A DNA stretch of 64,000 bases from an uncultured Alphaproteobacteria bacterium (GCA_929200255.1 CAKMYZ010000007.1:1-64000), one strand, 5' to 3'; positions 15,991-26,914 are shown, counted from the first letter of the stretch. The notes: generated by a model from the sequence alone, not told the origin. Numbers and translations are program-made.

Positions 15991-17400
15991 GTGTTTCGGA
16001 AACTGTTTGGAAGCGGAAAAGCTAAATTGCCGGACATATCAAAGTGGAACGAGATCGGGCGCGACGTTGCAACAAATGACTGCGCCGAACTCGAAGCATT
16101 TCACGAAGGGAAATCCAAAGAACCGAAACTGTCCGAAGATACACGCGGACCTGAAATGGCAGAGGAAGTTCTACAAAAGGTTGTTGCGCTTAACCTGGAA
16201 GGGCGTGGACACGAAGCACGCAAAATATTTGACCCCGCGCACACGCCATTCATTACAGAGCTCGAGAAAGGTGGGCGAGGTTTGACTTGTTGCGCAATCT
16301 TGGGGTCGGAAGACTACCTTGTGCAGCAGGGAACAACCTATCAAGACAACACGACGTGGCGCGTAGAGGGAGATAGAGCATACGAAATCCCCAACATTTC
16401 TACATTTTCATGGTCTCGCAATCGGCAGTTCTTTGCTGTTGCACATCGTGACGGTAGTTTCGCCGTGGGCTCCCACTTTGGCGACCCAAAGGCGGAACAA
16501 ATACCGGCAATACCTGGATCGGCCTTTGTACCGAAAGATCTACCTGATGATTGTGTCGCGAAGTTTGCGGTTCCTGCAGATAACCATGCATATTCCCGAA
16601 TTTCCATTTCAGATGACGGGACAAAAGTACTTCTGTGTGATGAAGAACGAGGGGTGATGTTGCTCGTAAGAGTTAAGTCAGAATGGCAGTGTCGTCTTCT
16701 TTTCCCATCCGTTGAGCTTGGCGTTGAAGAACAAATGCGCGAATTCTGGGAAGATGATGATGAATTTACTCCATTTTTCGATATGATCCACGCTGCATTG
16801 TCGCCAGATGGCAGTTGCGTAGCACTAGGAACTCAAGGTGACGGACACCATCTACTCAGTTTGACCGAAGACGGCCAGTGTTCAGTTTTCGCACATTTAG
16901 GATATCTTAGCGAGTACCCGCACAATGCATGCTTTAGCAGCGACAGTAAATTTGTGGCGTTGAATTCTTGCCACTTCTACAATGGCGTCACCTTCTCTAG
17001 TGAATTGGAGGTGGCTAGGGGCCTGACGATCGAACCGTATGAACAGCATGCCGTACAGTGTATTTTGAACGACTACCTGCGTGTCTACGCATCTGGCTAT
17101 TTGCCGAGTAACATGGCTGGTCGAAGAGACGGTGCGTTTCTTTTGGCAGGTTCTGGTTTTGCGGCCTGTGTGTCGCCGGACGGTCAACTGCTTTGGGAAC
17201 TAGGTTTCGGTTCAAGTGCAGGGGCCGTTGATGTCTGCCCATCTACTGGTCGCGTATTAATCGCGAGCTATTCCGGTATGCTCCACGTTCTGGACCCGTC
17301 ACAAAAGCAATCACCGGCTATCTTTTCCGGATACAACGTCCCCAAGGAATTAGGTCGTTGGGTGTTTTGGGACAGGCTAGAGCGCCCGATTGCCTGGTGA
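15991..17400 (+). CDS. Unrecognised protein with beta-propeller-like repeats
   Basis: About 469 residues from GTG 15991; a TTG at 15955 would add 12. I prefer GTG because the resulting start (FRKLFGSGKAK) is a common style and GGTGAGGG lies upstream. Residues 1-90 are charged and helical. The remainder shows short repeats typical of WD40/PQQ-like blades: ISISDDGTKVLLCDEERG, ALSPDGSCVALGTQGDG, CFSSDSKFVALNS, CVSPDGQLLWELG, PSTGRVLIASYSGMLHVLD. There is no signal peptide or catalytic motif. GC content is lower than in glpK or recA, which suggests acquisition. It stands alone between glpK and a convergent sulfotransferase gene. Function unknown. Confidence 0.7.
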   Translation: MFRKLFGSGKAKLPDISKWNEIGRDVATNDCAELEAFHEGKSKEPKLSEDTRGPEMAEEVLQKVVALNLEGRGHEARKIFDPAHTPFITELEKGGRGLTCCAILGSEDYLVQQGTTYQDNTTWRVEGDRAYEIPNISTFSWSRNRQFFAVAHRDGSFAVGSHFGDPKAEQIPAIPGSAFVPKDLPDDCVAKFAVPADNHAYSRISISDDGTKVLLCDEERGVMLLVRVKSEWQCRLLFPSVELGVEEQMREFWEDDDEFTPFFDMIHAALSPDGSCVALGTQGDGHHLLSLTEDGQCSVFAHLGYLSEYPHNACFSSDSKFVALNSCHFYNGVTFSSELEVARGLTIEPYEQHAVQCILNDYLRVYASGYLPSNMAGRRDGAFLLAGSGFAACVSPDGQLLWELGFGSSAGAVDVCPSTGRVLIASYSGMLHVLDPSQKQSPAIFSGYNVPKELGRWVFWDRLERPIAW

Positions 17401-17493
17401 AAGGCGTGTCGCGCTGCCGAAGCGGGCATTTGTGCTGTTTGCAGCATCGGTAGGTCGGTCTGGGCTCAAAACAGCCATTGACGCTCTCTTGAA

Positions 17494-18090
17494 TTACCGC
17501 CGCCCCATCTCCCAAACCTCAAACTCTGCCGCGCGCTTGTCTCGCAGCTTCGCTTCGACCTCCGGGGACAATGACAATTCCATCTTGGGCGACACATTCT
17601 TTTGTTTCAGTGTGATCGTCATCTCTAGCCGCCCTTCCAGATACCCGATCATCTTGTCCCATTGTTCATATTGAAACAGATGCTGCGCGCCGATCTCGCC
17701 ATCGTTGATACGCAGGAATTTGTTTTGGGAGCCGACGTTGGCAAAGGGGGCAGGCTGCCCCTTGCAATACTCCATCACGAAGTCATCGAAACTGACCTCT
17801 GCTGTGCTGTTTTCATGTCCGATCAGGTCGGGCCGGGTCCGGTAGCGGTACCAGCTGCCCAACCAGTCGATAGGGTTGCGCACCACGGCCATCAGTTCGG
17901 GTTTCTGCCCACCGGCCTGGACAAAAAACGGCTTGAGGAATCGTTTGTAGCGATAGCATGGCGCATGTTTCAGGTGTGGTGGGTTGCGCAGAACCATGGA
18001 TGCGCGGGGGGCCAGTGCGCCCTCCAGCGCGGTTGACCCGGTTTTGGGAACCGCCAGAAGAACAAGGTTTTCTTTCCAGAAAACAAGCAT
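17494..18090 (-). CDS. Sulfotransferase-family protein
   Basis: 198 residues. The N-terminal VPKTGSTALEGAL fits the 5'-phosphosulfate-binding loop of PAPS-dependent sulfotransferases (PKTGSTS type). VVRNPIDWLGSWYRYR fits the 3'-phosphate-binding motif (RNP...S.Y). Such proteins transfer sulfate from PAPS to a sugar, lipid or small-molecule hydroxyl; the acceptor is unknown. It is short for the family and cytosolic, without a membrane segment. It is a single gene, divergent from recA, with no neighbour that hints at a substrate. Confidence 0.75.
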   Translation of the reverse strand: MLVFWKENLVLLAVPKTGSTALEGALAPRASMVLRNPPHLKHAPCYRYKRFLKPFFVQAGGQKPELMAVVRNPIDWLGSWYRYRTRPDLIGHENSTAEVSFDDFVMEYCKGQPAPFANVGSQNKFLRINDGEIGAQHLFQYEQWDKMIGYLEGRLEMTITLKQKNVSPKMELSLSPEVEAKLRDKRAAEFEVWEMGRR

Positions 18091-18219
18091 TTATGTGTCA
18101 TCTTTCGTGTCTGGTGCTGGCGATGTTAGGCCATAAACCATTCCTTAACCACCTTTCTCGCAGGATTAACCATGAAAATTTATGTTGCAATGTTCTGGTT
18201 TTGATCTCATTAAGAATGA

Positions 18220-18234
18220 GAACACAAAGAGAAC
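18220..18234. promoter_or_regulatory. LexA (SOS) box of recA
   Basis: GAACACAAAGAGAAC is the reverse complement of GTTC-N7-GTTC, the LexA site of alphaproteobacteria. It lies 50 bp before recA and matches the consensus at all eight fixed bases. Confidence 0.88.
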
Positions 18235-18284
18235 AAAAGCAGTGATTGCCGCCCCGCGAGGCGCGTGAAATAAGGACAGGATAC

Positions 18285-19367
18285 ATGGCAACGGCAGAAC
18301 TCCTCAAAATGACTGACAAGAAGACCGCGGATAAAGAAAAAGCGCTGGAAAGCGCGTTGGCGCAAATCGAACGGCAGTTCGGCAAGGGCTCTATCATGAA
18401 GCTCGGCGGCGAAAACAAGATGGCCGATATTGAGGCGACATCGACCGGGTCGTTGGGGCTGGATATCGCGCTTGGCATCGGTGGCCTGCCCAAGGGCCGT
18501 GTGATCGAGATTTACGGACCGGAATCGTCGGGTAAGACCACGCTGACCCTGCATGCGATTGCCGAAGAGCAGAAAAAGGGCGGCGTTTGCGCCTTTGTTG
18601 ATGCGGAACACGCGTTGGACCCGCAATATGCCAAGAAACTTGGCGTGAACCTGGACGAGCTGCTGATTTCGCAGCCCGACACGGGCGAGCAAGCGTTGGA
18701 GATTGTGGATACGTTGGTCCGGTCCGGCGCTGTGAACATGGTGATTGTGGATTCGGTGGCAGCCCTGACGCCCAAGTCAGAGCTTGAGGGCGACATGGGC
18801 GACAGTTCCGTGGGTGTGCATGCCCGTCTGATGTCTCAGGCGATGCGCAAGCTGACCGGGTCGATTAACCGGTCCGGTTGCATGGTGATTTTCATCAACC
18901 AAATTCGCATGAAGATTGGTGTGATGTTTGGATCGCCGGAGACGACAACCGGCGGTAACGCGCTGAAATTCTACGCCTCTGTTCGTCTGGATATCCGCCG
19001 GATTGGCGCGATCAAGGACCGGGACGAGGTGGTCGGCAATGCGACCCGCGTGAAAGTGGTCAAGAACAAGGTGGCACCGCCGTTCAAGCAGGTTGAATTT
19101 GACATCATGTATGGCGAAGGCATCTCGAAGATGGGTGAACTGCTTGATCTGGGTGTGAAGGCCGGCGTGGTTGAAAAGTCAGGCGCGTGGTTCTCTTACG
19201 GGGATGAGCGGATTGGTCAGGGGCGCGAGAACTCCAAGATTTTCCTCAAGGAGAACCCAAGCACTGCCTTGGAAATCGAGGATAAGATCCGTGCGGCACA
19301 TGGGCTGGATTTTGATCTGCCCGAAGGCAGTGCAGATGATGGTGATGACGACCTAGTCGAGGTCTGA
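18285..19367 (+). CDS. recA: RecA recombinase
   Basis: 360 residues from ATG 18285, preceded by AAGGACAGG; an upstream frame to 18246 has no ribosome site. Features are the Walker A loop [23 protein letters not shown], the L1/L2 region with [25 protein letters not shown], and an acidic C-terminus. RecA forms filaments on single-stranded DNA, drives strand exchange and activates LexA self-cleavage. The LexA box upstream makes it part of the SOS response. A hairpin terminator follows 60 bp after the stop. Confidence 0.98.
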   Translation: MATAELLKMTDKKTADKEKALESALAQIERQFGKGSIMKLGGENKMADIEATSTGSLGLDIALGIGGLPKGRVIEIYGPESSGKTTLTLHAIAEEQKKGGVCAFVDAEHALDPQYAKKLGVNLDELLISQPDTGEQALEIVDTLVRSGAVNMVIVDSVAALTPKSELEGDMGDSSVGVHARLMSQAMRKLTGSINRSGCMVIFINQIRMKIGVMFGSPETTTGGNALKFYASVRLDIRRIGAIKDRDEVVGNATRVKVVKNKVAPPFKQVEFDIMYGEGISKMGELLDLGVKAGVVEKSGAWFSYGDERIGQGRENSKIFLKENPSTALEIEDKIRAAHGLDFDLPEGSADDGDDDLVEV

Positions 19368-19428
19368 ACCTGCAGACGGCGACGGTGCAAACACCGACAC
19401 CAAGAACCTGTGGTGAAATACTTTGAGA

Positions 19429-19458
19429 AAGGGTGCCGTAGACTGCGGCGCCCTTTTT
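19429..19458 (+). terminator. Terminator after recA
   Basis: AAGGGTGCCG pairs with CGGCGCCCTT (one G-T pair) around seven bases and is followed by TTT. Confidence 0.85.
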
Positions 19459-19600
19459 CGTTGCGCCGTGCTGTGTTGAAAGCTGCCTCCGGCGGAAGTT
19501 TGATTGGACATGGAAAGACGGGGGCTGTTTGCCTGTGGACAGTATGTAGGCGCAGGTCTATTTCTGCAGTCTAACGCAATTCACCTGCCGAAAGTCTGCC

Positions 19601-22258
19601 ATGACCAGCCTTGCTGACATCCGTTCAACCTTTCTGAACTACTTTGACAAACAAGGGCATGAGGTTGTGGCCTCAAGCCCGCTTGTCCCGCGCAATGACC
19701 CGACGCTGATGTTTGCCAACTCTGGCATGGTGCAGTTCAAGAACCTGTTCACCGGGGTTGAGACGCGTGACTACACCCGCGCGACCACCAGTCAGAAATG
19801 CGTGCGGGCAGGCGGCAAGCACAATGATCTGGACAACGTGGGTTACACCGCGCGGCATCACACATTCTTTGAAATGCTGGGCAACTTCAGTTTTGGCGAT
19901 TACTTCAAATCCGATGCGATCCCCTATGCATGGGAACTGCTGACCAAGGAATTCGGCATCAACAAAGACAAGCTTCTGGTCACGGTCTACCACACCGATG
20001 ATGAGGCGGCGAAGATTTGGAAGAAAGTTGCGGGCCTGTCGGATGACAAAATTATCCGCATTCCGACCGACGACAATTTCTGGCGCATGGGTCCAACTGG
20101 CCCTTGTGGGCCTTGCACCGAGATTTTTTATGATCACGGCGATCACATCTGGGGTGGCCCGCCGGGATCGGCCGAGGAAGACGGCGACCGCTTTATTGAG
20201 ATCTGGAACGTCGTTTTCATGCAGAACGAACAGTTCGAAGACGGCAGCATGAAGCCGCTTGAGATGCAATCAATTGACACCGGTATGGGGTTGGAACGGA
20301 TTGGCGCGCTGCTGCAAGGCAAGCACGACAACTATGACACCGATCTGATGCGCGCCCTGATCGAGGCATCAGCCGATGCGACCTCAAGCGATCCTGACGG
20401 CCCCGGCAACACCCATCACCGCGTGATTGCGGACCACCTGCGGTCGACGTCATTCCTGATTGCCGAAGGTGTTCTGCCGTCAAACGAGGGCCGCGGTTAT
20501 GTGCTGCGCCGGATCATGCGGCGGGCCATGCGCCATGCGCATCAATTGGGCGGCAAAGACCCTGTGATGCACAAGCTGGTGCCTGCATTGGTCCAACAGA
20601 TGGGTGCGGCATATCCTGAGTTGAGCCAAGGCCAGCAGCTGATCGAAGAAACACTGTTGAATGAAGAGCTGCGGTTCAAGCAAACCCTGGATCGTGGGCT
20701 AAAGCTGCTGGATGATGAATTGTCGGGGCTGGCAGAGGATGCTGCATTGCCGGGCGAGGCGGCGTTCAAGCTTTATGATACCTATGGGTTCCCGCTTGAC
20801 CTGACGCAGGATGCCCTGCGTGAAAAGGGCCACACGGTTGACACCGACGGTTTTGATGCGGCTATGGCGGCGCAGAAGGCCAAGGCGCGGGCGGCATGGT
20901 CTGGCACGGGCGAGGCTGCGGATCATGCCGTGTGGTTTGATATCGCGGACGACAGCGGCACGACCGATTTTCTGGGGTATGACACGCTGACCGCAGAAGG
21001 TCAGATTGCGGGTTTGGTTGTGGACGGGGCCGCGGTGCAAGACGCTGATGGGACGGTGCAAATCGTGCTGAACCAAACGCCATTCTATGCAGAATCCGGT
21101 GGTCAGGTTGGCGATGCAGGCACTTTGGTGACTGAGACAGGCAAGGCAGAAGTAACAGACACCAAAAAGGTGGCGGGCGTCTATGTGCATTTCGCCAAAG
21201 TGACCGAGGGGGCACTGTCCAAAGGGCAGGGTGCAGAGCTTGCCGTTGACCCAACCCGCCGCGCGCATATTCAAGCCAACCACTCTGCCACGCACCTGCT
21301 GAACGAGGCCCTGCGCGAGGTGCTGGGCGATCACATCGCGCAGCGCGGATCGCTGAACGCGCCAGACCGGTTGCGCTTTGACTTTAGCCACACCAAGGCG
21401 CTGACCGATGCAGAGCTGGCGCAGGTTGAACGTGACGTGAACGCGATCGTTCGCCAGAACGGCACGGTGGAGACGCGGATCATGACGCCCGACGACGCCC
21501 GCGCCATGGGTGCGCAGGCGCTCTTTGGCGAAAAATATGGTGATGAGGTCCGCGTGGTGTCCATGGGCCGCCAGGATGGCTCTGGCAAGGGCGCGTCCGG
21601 TGATACGTATTCGTTGGAATTGTGCGGTGGTACCCATGTACGGCAGCTGGGCGAGATCGGCGCCTTTGTGATGTTGGGTGATGCTGCCTCTAGTGCGGGG
21701 GTCCGCCGGATCGAGGCGTTGACCGGGCAGGTGGCGCTGGATTATTTGCGCGAACAGGATGGGCGCCTGACCCAGGCTGCGGCTGCGCTCAAGGCACCAA
21801 GCACGGAAGTGGCCGATCGGGTCAAGGCACTGCTGGATGAGCGCAAGGCGCTGTCCAATGAGGTGGCGCAGTTGCGCCGTGAGCTGGCCATGAGCGGTGG
21901 CGCAAAGGACGCATCCCCATCAGAGGTGATCAACGGCGTGGCGTTTCAGGCGCAGGTTTTGTCTGGTGTGACTGGTAAGGACTTGCCCGCACTGATTGAC
22001 GAGATGAAGTCGGCAATGGAAAGTGGCGCTGTATTGCTGATTGCCGATACGGGCGGCAAGGCTGCCGTGGCTGTTGGCGTGACCGACGATCTGGTGGGCC
22101 GTGTGTCTGCTGTGGATATTTTGCGGGCTGTGACGCCAGAGTTGGGCGGCAAGGGTGGCGGTGGCCGCCCGGATATGGCGCAGGGTGGTGGCACCTCGGC
22201 AGAGAATGCAGAGGCTGGGATCGCCGCGGCGAGGGCTGTTTTGGAGGGATTGAAATGA
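19601..22258 (+). CDS. alaS: Alanyl-tRNA synthetase
   Basis: 885 residues, the usual size. The catalytic domain begins at residue 1 with the class II motifs ([23 protein letters not shown], the [19 protein letters not shown] segment, and [13 protein letters not shown]). The editing domain has the zinc ligands HSATHLL and CGGTH. The C-Ala end has [14 protein letters not shown]. It charges tRNA-Ala and clears Ser/Gly mischarging. The stop overlaps the next start (ATGA at 22255), so two small genes are coupled to it. Confidence 0.98.
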   Translation: MTSLADIRSTFLNYFDKQGHEVVASSPLVPRNDPTLMFANSGMVQFKNLFTGVETRDYTRATTSQKCVRAGGKHNDLDNVGYTARHHTFFEMLGNFSFGDYFKSDAIPYAWELLTKEFGINKDKLLVTVYHTDDEAAKIWKKVAGLSDDKIIRIPTDDNFWRMGPTGPCGPCTEIFYDHGDHIWGGPPGSAEEDGDRFIEIWNVVFMQNEQFEDGSMKPLEMQSIDTGMGLERIGALLQGKHDNYDTDLMRALIEASADATSSDPDGPGNTHHRVIADHLRSTSFLIAEGVLPSNEGRGYVLRRIMRRAMRHAHQLGGKDPVMHKLVPALVQQMGAAYPELSQGQQLIEETLLNEELRFKQTLDRGLKLLDDELSGLAEDAALPGEAAFKLYDTYGFPLDLTQDALREKGHTVDTDGFDAAMAAQKAKARAAWSGTGEAADHAVWFDIADDSGTTDFLGYDTLTAEGQIAGLVVDGAAVQDADGTVQIVLNQTPFYAESGGQVGDAGTLVTETGKAEVTDTKKVAGVYVHFAKVTEGALSKGQGAELAVDPTRRAHIQANHSATHLLNEALREVLGDHIAQRGSLNAPDRLRFDFSHTKALTDAELAQVERDVNAIVRQNGTVETRIMTPDDARAMGAQALFGEKYGDEVRVVSMGRQDGSGKGASGDTYSLELCGGTHVRQLGEIGAFVMLGDAASSAGVRRIEALTGQVALDYLREQDGRLTQAAAALKAPSTEVADRVKALLDERKALSNEVAQLRRELAMSGGAKDASPSEVINGVAFQAQVLSGVTGKDLPALIDEMKSAMESGAVLLIADTGGKAAVAVGVTDDLVGRVSAVDILRAVTPELGGKGGGGRPDMAQGGGTSAENAEAGIAAARAVLEGLK

Positions 22259-22542
22259 GCGCATTGTGGATTGCCCATGTAAACGTCACGGACGAGGCCG
22301 CCTATGGCGAGTACGCCAAACGTGCGACGGGCGCGATTGCTGACCATGGCGGTGTGTTTCTGGCGCGCGGTGGCGCGTATGAGCAACTGGAAGGCCCTGA
22401 CAGGCCACGCAACGTGGTGGCCCGGTTCCCCAGCCTGCAAGCGGCGCATGATTGTTACTATTCGGACGCCTATCAAGAGGCGCTGGGGTTTGCCAAAGGC
22501 GCCAGCCAGCGCGAGTTGAGCATCGTCGAAGAGATTGCGTGA
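22255..22542 (+). CDS. DUF1330 family protein
   Basis: 95 residues forming a single dimeric alpha/beta-barrel domain: [56 protein letters not shown]. This is the DUF1330 pattern. The biochemical role of the family is not settled. It overlaps alaS by 4 bp and the following MOSC gene by 4 bp, so all three form a translationally coupled unit. Confidence 0.85.
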   Translation: MSALWIAHVNVTDEAAYGEYAKRATGAIADHGGVFLARGGAYEQLEGPDRPRNVVARFPSLQAAHDCYYSDAYQEALGFAKGASQRELSIVEEIA

Positions 22543-23009
22543 AGGGCCAACTTGGCGAGATGATGGCGCGTCATGCCAAGGCGGGGCGGCTTGATTGGAT
22601 CGGGCTGCGGGCCGAACGCTATGCCGAGATTGATGTCGTGGATCGGGCAGAGGTGATCGAGGCAGGCCTGATCGGGGATCATGGCCGCGCTGGCAAACGG
22701 GCCGTCACATTGATCCAAGCCGAACATTTGCCGGTGATTGCCGCACTGTCGGAGAACGCCGACGTCAGCCCGGGGATGTTGCGCCGTAACCTTGTGGTGT
22801 CTGGCCTAAATCTGCTGGCCCTGCGCAAGGGGCTTGTGCGGGTCGGTGATGTTGTTTTGGAAATTCACGGCCCATGCCCGCCATGTTCGCGCATGGAAAA
22901 GACGTTAGGGCCGGGCGGCTATAACGCGATGCGCGGGCATGGCGGCTGGTATGCCCGCGTTGCCATGCCCGGTGTGATCAGTGTTGGTGATGTGGTGGCC
23001 CCAGCCTAG
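22539..23009 (+). CDS. MOSC-domain protein
   Basis: 156 residues from GTG 22539, which overlaps the preceding stop; an ATG at 22560 is possible. The MOSC (molybdenum cofactor sulfurase C-terminal) fold shows GDHGRAGKRAVTLIQAEHL, MLRRNLVVSGLNL, and the conserved cysteine in HGPCPPCSRME. YiiM-like single-domain MOSC proteins reduce N-hydroxylated compounds through Mo cofactor; others have unknown substrates. It is short, and its Cys pair is intact. Confidence 0.85.
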   Translation: MKGQLGEMMARHAKAGRLDWIGLRAERYAEIDVVDRAEVIEAGLIGDHGRAGKRAVTLIQAEHLPVIAALSENADVSPGMLRRNLVVSGLNLLALRKGLVRVGDVVLEIHGPCPPCSRMEKTLGPGGYNAMRGHGGWYARVAMPGVISVGDVVAPA

Positions 23010-23018
23010 GGCCCGACC

Positions 23019-24836
23019 CTAGCTTGCGCGCGCTTGGCGTTTGCGTTCATGCGGGTCCAGATAGCGCTTGCGCAGCCGGATCGCGTTTGGCGTGACTTCG
23101 ACCAGTTCATCATCATCGATATAGGCGATCGCCTGTTCCAGCGACATGGTCACCGGTGTGGTCAAGCGGACCGCTTCGTCTGTGCCAGAGGCGCGGACGT
23201 TGGTCAGCTTCTTGCCTTTCAGCGGGTTCACTTCAAGATCGTTTTCACGGCTGTGTTCGCCAATGATCATGCCTTGATAGACGGATTCCTGTGCGCCAAT
23301 GAACATTTTTCCCCGATCTTCGAGGTTCCACAGCGCGAAGGCGACTGAGGTGCCGTTTTCCATGGAAATTAACACACCCTGACGGCGGCCTTCGATCTTG
23401 CCTTTGTAGGGTGTGGAGCCATGAAACAGCCGGTTCAACACGCCAGAGCCGCGCGTATCGGTCAGAAACTCACCGTGATAGCCAATCAGGCCGCGCGATG
23501 GCACGCGGGCGATGATGCGGGTTTTGCCAGCACCGGCGGGCTTCATCTCGGTCAACTCACCTTTGCGCGGGCCGGTCAGTTTCTCAACGACAGAACCGGT
23601 GTATTCATCATCCACGTCGATGGTGACTTCCTCGACGGGTTCATGGCGCACGCCATCAACCTCGGTGAAAATCACCTGTGGGCGTGAAATGGACAGTTCA
23701 AACCCTTCGCGGCGCATGTTTTCGATCAACACGCCCATTTGCAATTCGCCACGGCCTGACACCTCAAACGCATCGCCGCCGGGTGTGTCGGCGATCTTGA
23801 TTGCAACGTTCACCTCAGCCTCTTTCATCAGGCGGTCACGGATCACGCGCGATTGCACTTTCTTGCCATCCTTACCCGCCAGCGGGCTGTCATTGATGCC
23901 GAATGTGACCGTAATGGTTGGCGGATCGATGGGTTGTGCGGGGATCGCGTCATCGACGGACAGATCGCAGATGGTATCGGCAACCGTCGCCTTGGTCATG
24001 CCAGCAAGGGTGACGATATCGCCAGCTTCTGCCACATCAATGGCGGTCTGTGACAGGCCGCGGAAGGCCAGCACCTTGGAGACCCGGAACTGTTCGATCT
24101 TTTCGCCGTCACGTGACAATGCTTTGACGGTTTCGCCCGCCTTTAGCGTGCCAGATTCCACCCGACCCGTCAGGATGCGGCCAATGAATGGGTCCGCAGA
24201 CAGCGTGGTGGCCAGCATACGAAAGGGTTCGTCTTTATGCGCGATTTGCGCGGGGGCAGGGACGTGATCAACAATCAGATCAAAGAGCGCATCAAGGTTT
24301 TTGCGCGGCCCGTCCAATTCTGCGTCACACCAACCGGACCGGCCAGAGGCGAACATTGTTGGAAAGTCCAACTGATCGTCGTTTGCTTCCAGTGCCGCGA
24401 ACAGATCAAAACAATCATCAACAGCGCGGTCAGGTTCGCCGTCCGCTTTATCGACCTTATTGACCACAACGATAGGACGCAGACCAAGCGCCAGTGCTTT
24501 GGATGTGACGAATTTCGTTTGCGGCATCGGGCCTTCGGCGGCATCCACTAGCAACACAACGCCGTCGACCATGGAGAGGATCCGTTCAACCTCGCCACCG
24601 AAATCGGCGTGGCCGGGGGTGTCCACGATGTTGATGCGCGTGCCTTTCCATTCAACGGATGTACATTTCGCCAGAATGGTGATGCCACGTTCCCGCTCAA
24701 TGTCGTTGCTGTCCATGGCGCGTTCCTGGGTCGCCTCATTCTCGCGGTAGATACCGGATTGCTTGAGGAGTTCATCAACAAGTGTCGTCTTGCCGTGGTC
24801 AACGTGCGCGATGATCGCGATATTGCGGATATCCAT
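23019..24836 (-). CDS. typA: Ribosome-associated GTPase TypA/BipA
   Basis: 605 residues from ATG 24836; the frame extends to 24959 but the extra 41 residues are non-family. The G-domain has [11 protein letters not shown] (G1), RGITI (G2), [14 protein letters not shown] (G3) and NKVDK (G4). Domains II, III, V and the C-terminal domain follow, with [16 protein letters not shown] typical of BipA. It binds 70S ribosomes and assists 50S assembly and translation under stress. The gene ends 9 bp from the convergent MOSC gene. Confidence 0.96.
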   Translation of the reverse strand: MDIRNIAIIAHVDHGKTTLVDELLKQSGIYRENEATQERAMDSNDIERERGITILAKCTSVEWKGTRINIVDTPGHADFGGEVERILSMVDGVVLLVDAAEGPMPQTKFVTSKALALGLRPIVVVNKVDKADGEPDRAVDDCFDLFAALEANDDQLDFPTMFASGRSGWCDAELDGPRKNLDALFDLIVDHVPAPAQIAHKDEPFRMLATTLSADPFIGRILTGRVESGTLKAGETVKALSRDGEKIEQFRVSKVLAFRGLSQTAIDVAEAGDIVTLAGMTKATVADTICDLSVDDAIPAQPIDPPTITVTFGINDSPLAGKDGKKVQSRVIRDRLMKEAEVNVAIKIADTPGGDAFEVSGRGELQMGVLIENMRREGFELSISRPQVIFTEVDGVRHEPVEEVTIDVDDEYTGSVVEKLTGPRKGELTEMKPAGAGKTRIIARVPSRGLIGYHGEFLTDTRGSGVLNRLFHGSTPYKGKIEGRRQGVLISMENGTSVAFALWNLEDRGKMFIGAQESVYQGMIIGEHSRENDLEVNPLKGKKLTNVRASGTDEAVRLTTPVTMSLEQAIAYIDDDELVEVTPNAIRLRKRYLDPHERKRQARAS

Positions 24837-24919
24837 AGGTCTGCCTTTGTCTGGAGTTGTCGCGCGGATAGCGTGCTGCGGCGCCAAAGGCCAGCCCTTT
24901 GTGACGCTTTCACGTAACG

Positions 24920-24946
24920 AAAACGGCGGCCCGCAGGGGGCCGCCG
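24920..24946 (-). terminator. Terminator after icd
   Basis: CGGCGGCCC pairs with GGGCCGCCG around five bases. On the minus strand it is followed by GTTTTC. It lies 25 bp past the icd stop. Confidence 0.85.
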
Positions 24947-24970
24947 GTTTGCATGGCATGATGCGTTGGC

Positions 24971-26179
24971 TTACATCGCGGCGTTCAGGTTTTCATCGAT
25001 TTTCTCAAGGAACCCTTCTGTCGTCAGCCATCCCTGATCGGGGCCGACCAGCAGGGCGAGGTCCTTGGTCATGAACCCGCTTTCAACCGTGTCCACGATG
25101 ACCTTTTCCAGGGTTTCGGCAAAGCCCATCAGTTGCGCATTGTCATCCAGCTTGGCACGATGCTTGAGCCCGCCGGTCCATGCAAAGATCGACGCGATGG
25201 AGTTGGTCGAGGTAGCTTGCCCTGCCTGATGCTGGCGGTAGTGGCGGGTGACGGTGCCGTGCGCTGCCTCTGATTCGACGATTTTGCCGTCGGGTGTCAT
25301 CAACTGGCTGGTCATCAGCCCGAGCGAACCAAAGCCCTGTGCGACCGTATCGGATTGTACGTCACCATCGTAGTTCTTGCAGGCCCAGACGAACTTGCCT
25401 GACCATTTCATTGCAGAGGCCACCATGTCGTCAATCAGCCGGTGCTGGTATTCGATCCCAGCCTCATCGAACTGCTCTTTGAACTCTGCATCGAAGACTT
25501 CCTGAAAGATATCCTTGAACCGCCCGTCATAGGCTTTGAGGATCGTGTTCTTGGTGGACAGATACACCGGCCAGCCAAGGTTTAGGCCATAGTTGAAAGA
25601 GGCACGCGCGAAATCATAGATGGAGGCATCAAGATTATACATGCCCATCGCCACACCGGCAGAGGGGCTGTCAAACACCTCCTTTTCGATCACTTCACCG
25701 TCTTCGCCGACGAATTTCATGGTCAGCTTGCCGGGACCGGGCATCAGGAAATCGGTGGCCTTGTATTGGTCGCCAAAGGCGTGGCGCCCAATCACAATCG
25801 GATCCGTCCAGCCGGGCACAAGGCGCGGCACGTTCTTGCAGATGATCGGCGCACGGAAGACGACGCCGCCAAGGATATTGCGGATCGTGCCGTTGGGGCT
25901 CCGCCACATCTTTTTCAGGCCAAATTCTTCAACGCGGCCTTCATCCGGTGTGATGGTCGCGCATTTCACGCCAACGCCGATTTCCTTTATTTTTTCGGCC
26001 GCATCAATCGTGATCTGGTCGTTGGTTTCATCGCGGACCTCCATGCCAAGATCATAGTAGAGCAGATCAATATCAAGATAGGGCAGGATCAGCTTTTTCT
26101 TGATGAAGTCCCAGATGATCCGGGTCATTTCATCACCATCAAGTTCGACGATGGGGTTCTCTACCTTGATTTTCGACAT
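24971..26179 (-). CDS. icd: NADP-dependent isocitrate dehydrogenase
   Basis: 402 residues, the eukaryote-like dimeric type II enzyme common in alphaproteobacteria. Motifs: [14 protein letters not shown] at the N-terminus, [14 protein letters not shown] (substrate loop), [20 protein letters not shown] with metal-binding Asp, and the nucleotide-binding segment [16 protein letters not shown]. It converts isocitrate to 2-oxoglutarate with NADPH production in the TCA cycle. Tandem TGTATACA palindromes lie about 65-80 bp upstream, where a repressor could act. Confidence 0.97.
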   Translation of the reverse strand: MSKIKVENPIVELDGDEMTRIIWDFIKKKLILPYLDIDLLYYDLGMEVRDETNDQITIDAAEKIKEIGVGVKCATITPDEGRVEEFGLKKMWRSPNGTIRNILGGVVFRAPIICKNVPRLVPGWTDPIVIGRHAFGDQYKATDFLMPGPGKLTMKFVGEDGEVIEKEVFDSPSAGVAMGMYNLDASIYDFARASFNYGLNLGWPVYLSTKNTILKAYDGRFKDIFQEVFDAEFKEQFDEAGIEYQHRLIDDMVASAMKWSGKFVWACKNYDGDVQSDTVAQGFGSLGLMTSQLMTPDGKIVESEAAHGTVTRHYRQHQAGQATSTNSIASIFAWTGGLKHRAKLDDNAQLMGFAETLEKVIVDTVESGFMTKDLALLVGPDQGWLTTEGFLEKIDENLNAAM

Positions 26180-26242
26180 GGGTGCGCTCCGCAGCTATGA
26201 GGGTTGCCCTGCCATAGCGTACTTCTGCTGGAACGAAAAGAC

Positions 26243-26260
26243 TGTATACATTTGTATACA
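26243..26260. promoter_or_regulatory. Tandem TGTATACA palindromes upstream of icd
   Basis: Two copies of the palindrome TGTATACA stand 10 bp apart, one helical turn, upstream of icd. A third copy in a shared context (TTTGTATACA..GATGACT) lies at 26580-26597, upstream of the small gene at 26662. GntR-type regulators often use such sites; the regulator here is unknown. Confidence 0.4.
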
Positions 26261-26278
26261 TGGATGACTTCGGGGAAG

Positions 26279-26355
26279 TGGTAGGCCCGGCAGGACTTGA
26301 ACCCGCAACCAAAGCGTTATGAGCGCTCTGCTCTAACCAATTGAGCTACAGGCCC
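26279..26355 (-). tRNA. tRNA with CAU anticodon, probably tRNA-Ile2 (lysidine type)
   Basis: The minus strand folds into a full 77-base cloverleaf with encoded CCA. The acceptor stem GGGCCTG pairs with CGGGCCT, the D arm is AGCTC...GAGC, the anticodon loop is CTCATAA with anticodon CAT, and the T arm is GCGGG-TTCAAGT-CCTGC. The loop and the variable region resemble tRNA-Ile2, whose C34 is changed to lysidine to read AUA, rather than elongator or initiator Met. The amino acid is inference; the tRNA itself is certain. Confidence 0.93.
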
Positions 26356-26357
26356 CC

Positions 26358-26661
26358 TGAGCACCGAGTTACCAGATCATTGTGGGGCGTCAAGTTGCAG
26401 CAGATGATTTCCTGCGTTGACTGGGGCGGTGCGGGCATCTGGCGACGGCCTGTTCACCGCGTAGGGCGTTTACCTTTTTGATGGGCGTCGACGATTGCAT
26501 GGGCGACTTGGTTTCTGGGTCCCGCATCGGTTGTGTGGGTGTTGTGCTGATCTCCTAGGGCGTAGAAAACCGGTGATTTTTTGTATACACCGATGACTAA
26601 CCTCTTTGGAATTTGCTGATCGTCGTCTAGCGTGGGTCCACCAAATAAAGGGGAATGGACA
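26358..26661. other. Intergenic stretch between tRNA and small membrane gene
   Basis: About 300 bases without an open frame of coding character. The only structure seen is the third TGTATACA palindrome (26582-26589), about 80 bp before the next start. Confidence 0.5.
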
Positions 26662-26898
26662 ATGAAAACACTGGTTCTTGGAGGACTTATGGCGGTTGCG
26701 GCTGCGACTGCGGCTTTTGCGGGTGATGTCGTGGTCGAACCGGAGGCAAGTTCAAGCTCGGATGCGACTGGCGCACTTATGTTGCTTGCACTGACGGCTA
26801 TTGTCATTGCGTCCGGGGCTGGCGTGTTTGCGTCGCGTGGAAACACCAATGTATTGGATATCAAAGCCGATGAGGCGCAGGACGATCCAAACTTCTAG
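26662..26898 (+). CDS. Small exported membrane protein of unknown function
   Basis: 78 residues from ATG 26662, preceded by AAGGGGA. Residues 1-20 are a signal peptide ending AAFA-GD. A short acidic/Ser stretch (VVVEPEASSSSD) leads to one membrane segment (GALMLLALTAIVIASGAGVFA), then a polar, acidic tail. Small proteins of this shape are common in roseobacters and uncharacterised. Convergent with the desaturase-family gene. Confidence 0.7.
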   Translation: MKTLVLGGLMAVAAATAAFAGDVVVEPEASSSSDATGALMLLALTAIVIASGAGVFASRGNTNVLDIKADEAQDDPNF

Positions 26899-26914
26899 GG
26901 CTCTGACCTCAACG

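Noticed and set aside
18192-18206. Second LexA-like site near recA (GTTC...GATC)
   Set aside because: Only one half matches the consensus; the site at 18220-18234 is exact.
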